Positions 5,203-5,502 of a stretch of DNA of 5,502 nt are shown here, in pieces (positions within the stretch are counted from its first letter, which is position 1; each line of letters begins with the position of its first letter). The stretch is from Candidatus Bathyarchaeota archaeon (GTDB lineage Archaea > Thermoproteota > Bathyarchaeia > Bathyarchaeales > Bathyarchaeaceae), in the NCBI GenBank assembly GCA_003662715.1, contig QMYO01000145.1, positions 1 through 5,502 on the forward strand. The letters run 5' to 3'. A program made the translations under genes and the position numbers. The notes below the pieces were generated by a model. That model saw nothing but the letters and a program-made list of their open reading frames with translations, did no database searches and was not told where the DNA came from.

Positions 5203-5502
5203 ATGCTAAATCAAATAGACATAACTTTACTTCTCCTACCATTATTATGTTGCTTGTTCGCGTTAATGTCTCAACCGAGACAACCGCAAGCAAACATTGA
5301 AATCGACTCATGGTTTGTGCCCAAAAACATAGCCGAAGTATACCAAGCTGTTATAGAAGAGGTGAACAAATGGAACAAAAAATCACGTGAAAAGAAAAGT
5401 AAGTTTAGCTTTAGAAGAAAAGAAAAAGAGCGGTTTAGTATCATAAAAACGGTTGCTCCAAGACTTTGCGAAATACATGACCGTAAATCAGGGCCCATAT
5501 TC
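5203..5502 (+). CDS. Unrecognised single-span membrane protein, N-terminal part (cut by window end)
   Basis: The frame is open for 100 codons from ATG 5203 to the window edge with no stop. I do not recognise the family. It begins MLNQIDITLLLLPLLCCLFA: residues 7-22 form one hydrophobic stretch that could be a membrane anchor or an uncleaved signal. It contains two adjacent cysteines (C16, C17) but no proper lipobox. After it come a Pro/Gln-rich turn and, at residues 32-58, a probably helical segment (SWFVPKNIAEVYQAVIEEV). A very basic stretch follows at about 59-82, with many Lys and Arg. By the positive-inside rule the bulk would face the cytoplasm. The reverse strand also has an open frame here (5271-5498), but it is the expected shadow. 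Its relation to the upstream genes is unknown; the terminator before it argues for a separate unit. Confidence 0.6.
   Translation, partial: MLNQIDITLLLLPLLCCLFALMSQPRQPQANIEIDSWFVPKNIAEVYQAVIEEVNKWNKKSREKKSKFSFRRKEKERFSIIKTVAPRLCEIHDRKSGPIF

Noticed and set aside
5271..5498. Reverse-strand open frame of 75 codons at the right end
   Set aside because: It is antisense to the longer + strand frame with a promoter-like box and a sensible N-terminal membrane segment; its composition looks like a shadow.
1..5502. tRNA, rRNA, CRISPR array, insertion sequence or attachment site
   Set aside because: No cloverleaf-like segment, regularly spaced repeats, transposase-like frame or long terminal inverted repeats were seen on either strand.

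Overview
The window reads as archaeal DNA. The evidence is AT-rich intergenic gaps with A-rich/TATA-like boxes upstream of genes, AGA/AGG/ATA-rich codon use, Shine-Dalgarno leaders on some genes but apparently leaderless starts on others, poly-T ends, and a tungstoenzyme of the aldehyde:ferredoxin oxidoreductase (AOR) family. An anaerobic, probably thermophilic archaeon is the best guess (inference; the lineage cannot be fixed from this sequence). All recognised genes are on the + strand.

Layout. Positions 1-285 carry no convincing gene: a tandem 11-mer, several TATA-like boxes, an 8-bp inverted repeat, the likely promoter of the first operon, and a 20-bp alternating purine-pyrimidine tract in its leader. 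Positions 286-783 encode a four-cluster [4Fe-4S] ferredoxin subunit, overlapping by 4 bases an AOR-family large subunit (780-2807). A short gap with a tandem 15/17-bp duplication and a TATA-like box leads to fdhD (about 2875-3642), which encodes a sulfurtransferase for Mo/W-pterin cofactors. A second gap with its own promoter precedes a class III PLP aminotransferase (3736-5136), followed by a short T-rich stem-loop terminator. The window ends inside a gene for an unrecognised protein with one N-terminal membrane segment (5203 to beyond 5502).

How the genes may work together (inference). The ferredoxin and AOR subunit look like a two-subunit tungsten oxidoreductase, comparable to the WOR5/small-subunit pair of Pyrococcus furiosus and to AorA-AorB of Aromatoleum. 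FdhD may sulfurate the W/Mo cofactor. The class III aminotransferase could convert an amine or omega-amino acid to an aldehyde or semialdehyde, which an aldehyde oxidoreductase would oxidise while reducing ferredoxin.

The main point of interest is that the large subunit departs from textbook AOR at the third cluster cysteine and in the two segments expected to carry the catalytic Glu and His. It may therefore belong to an uncharacterised subfamily with a different substrate.
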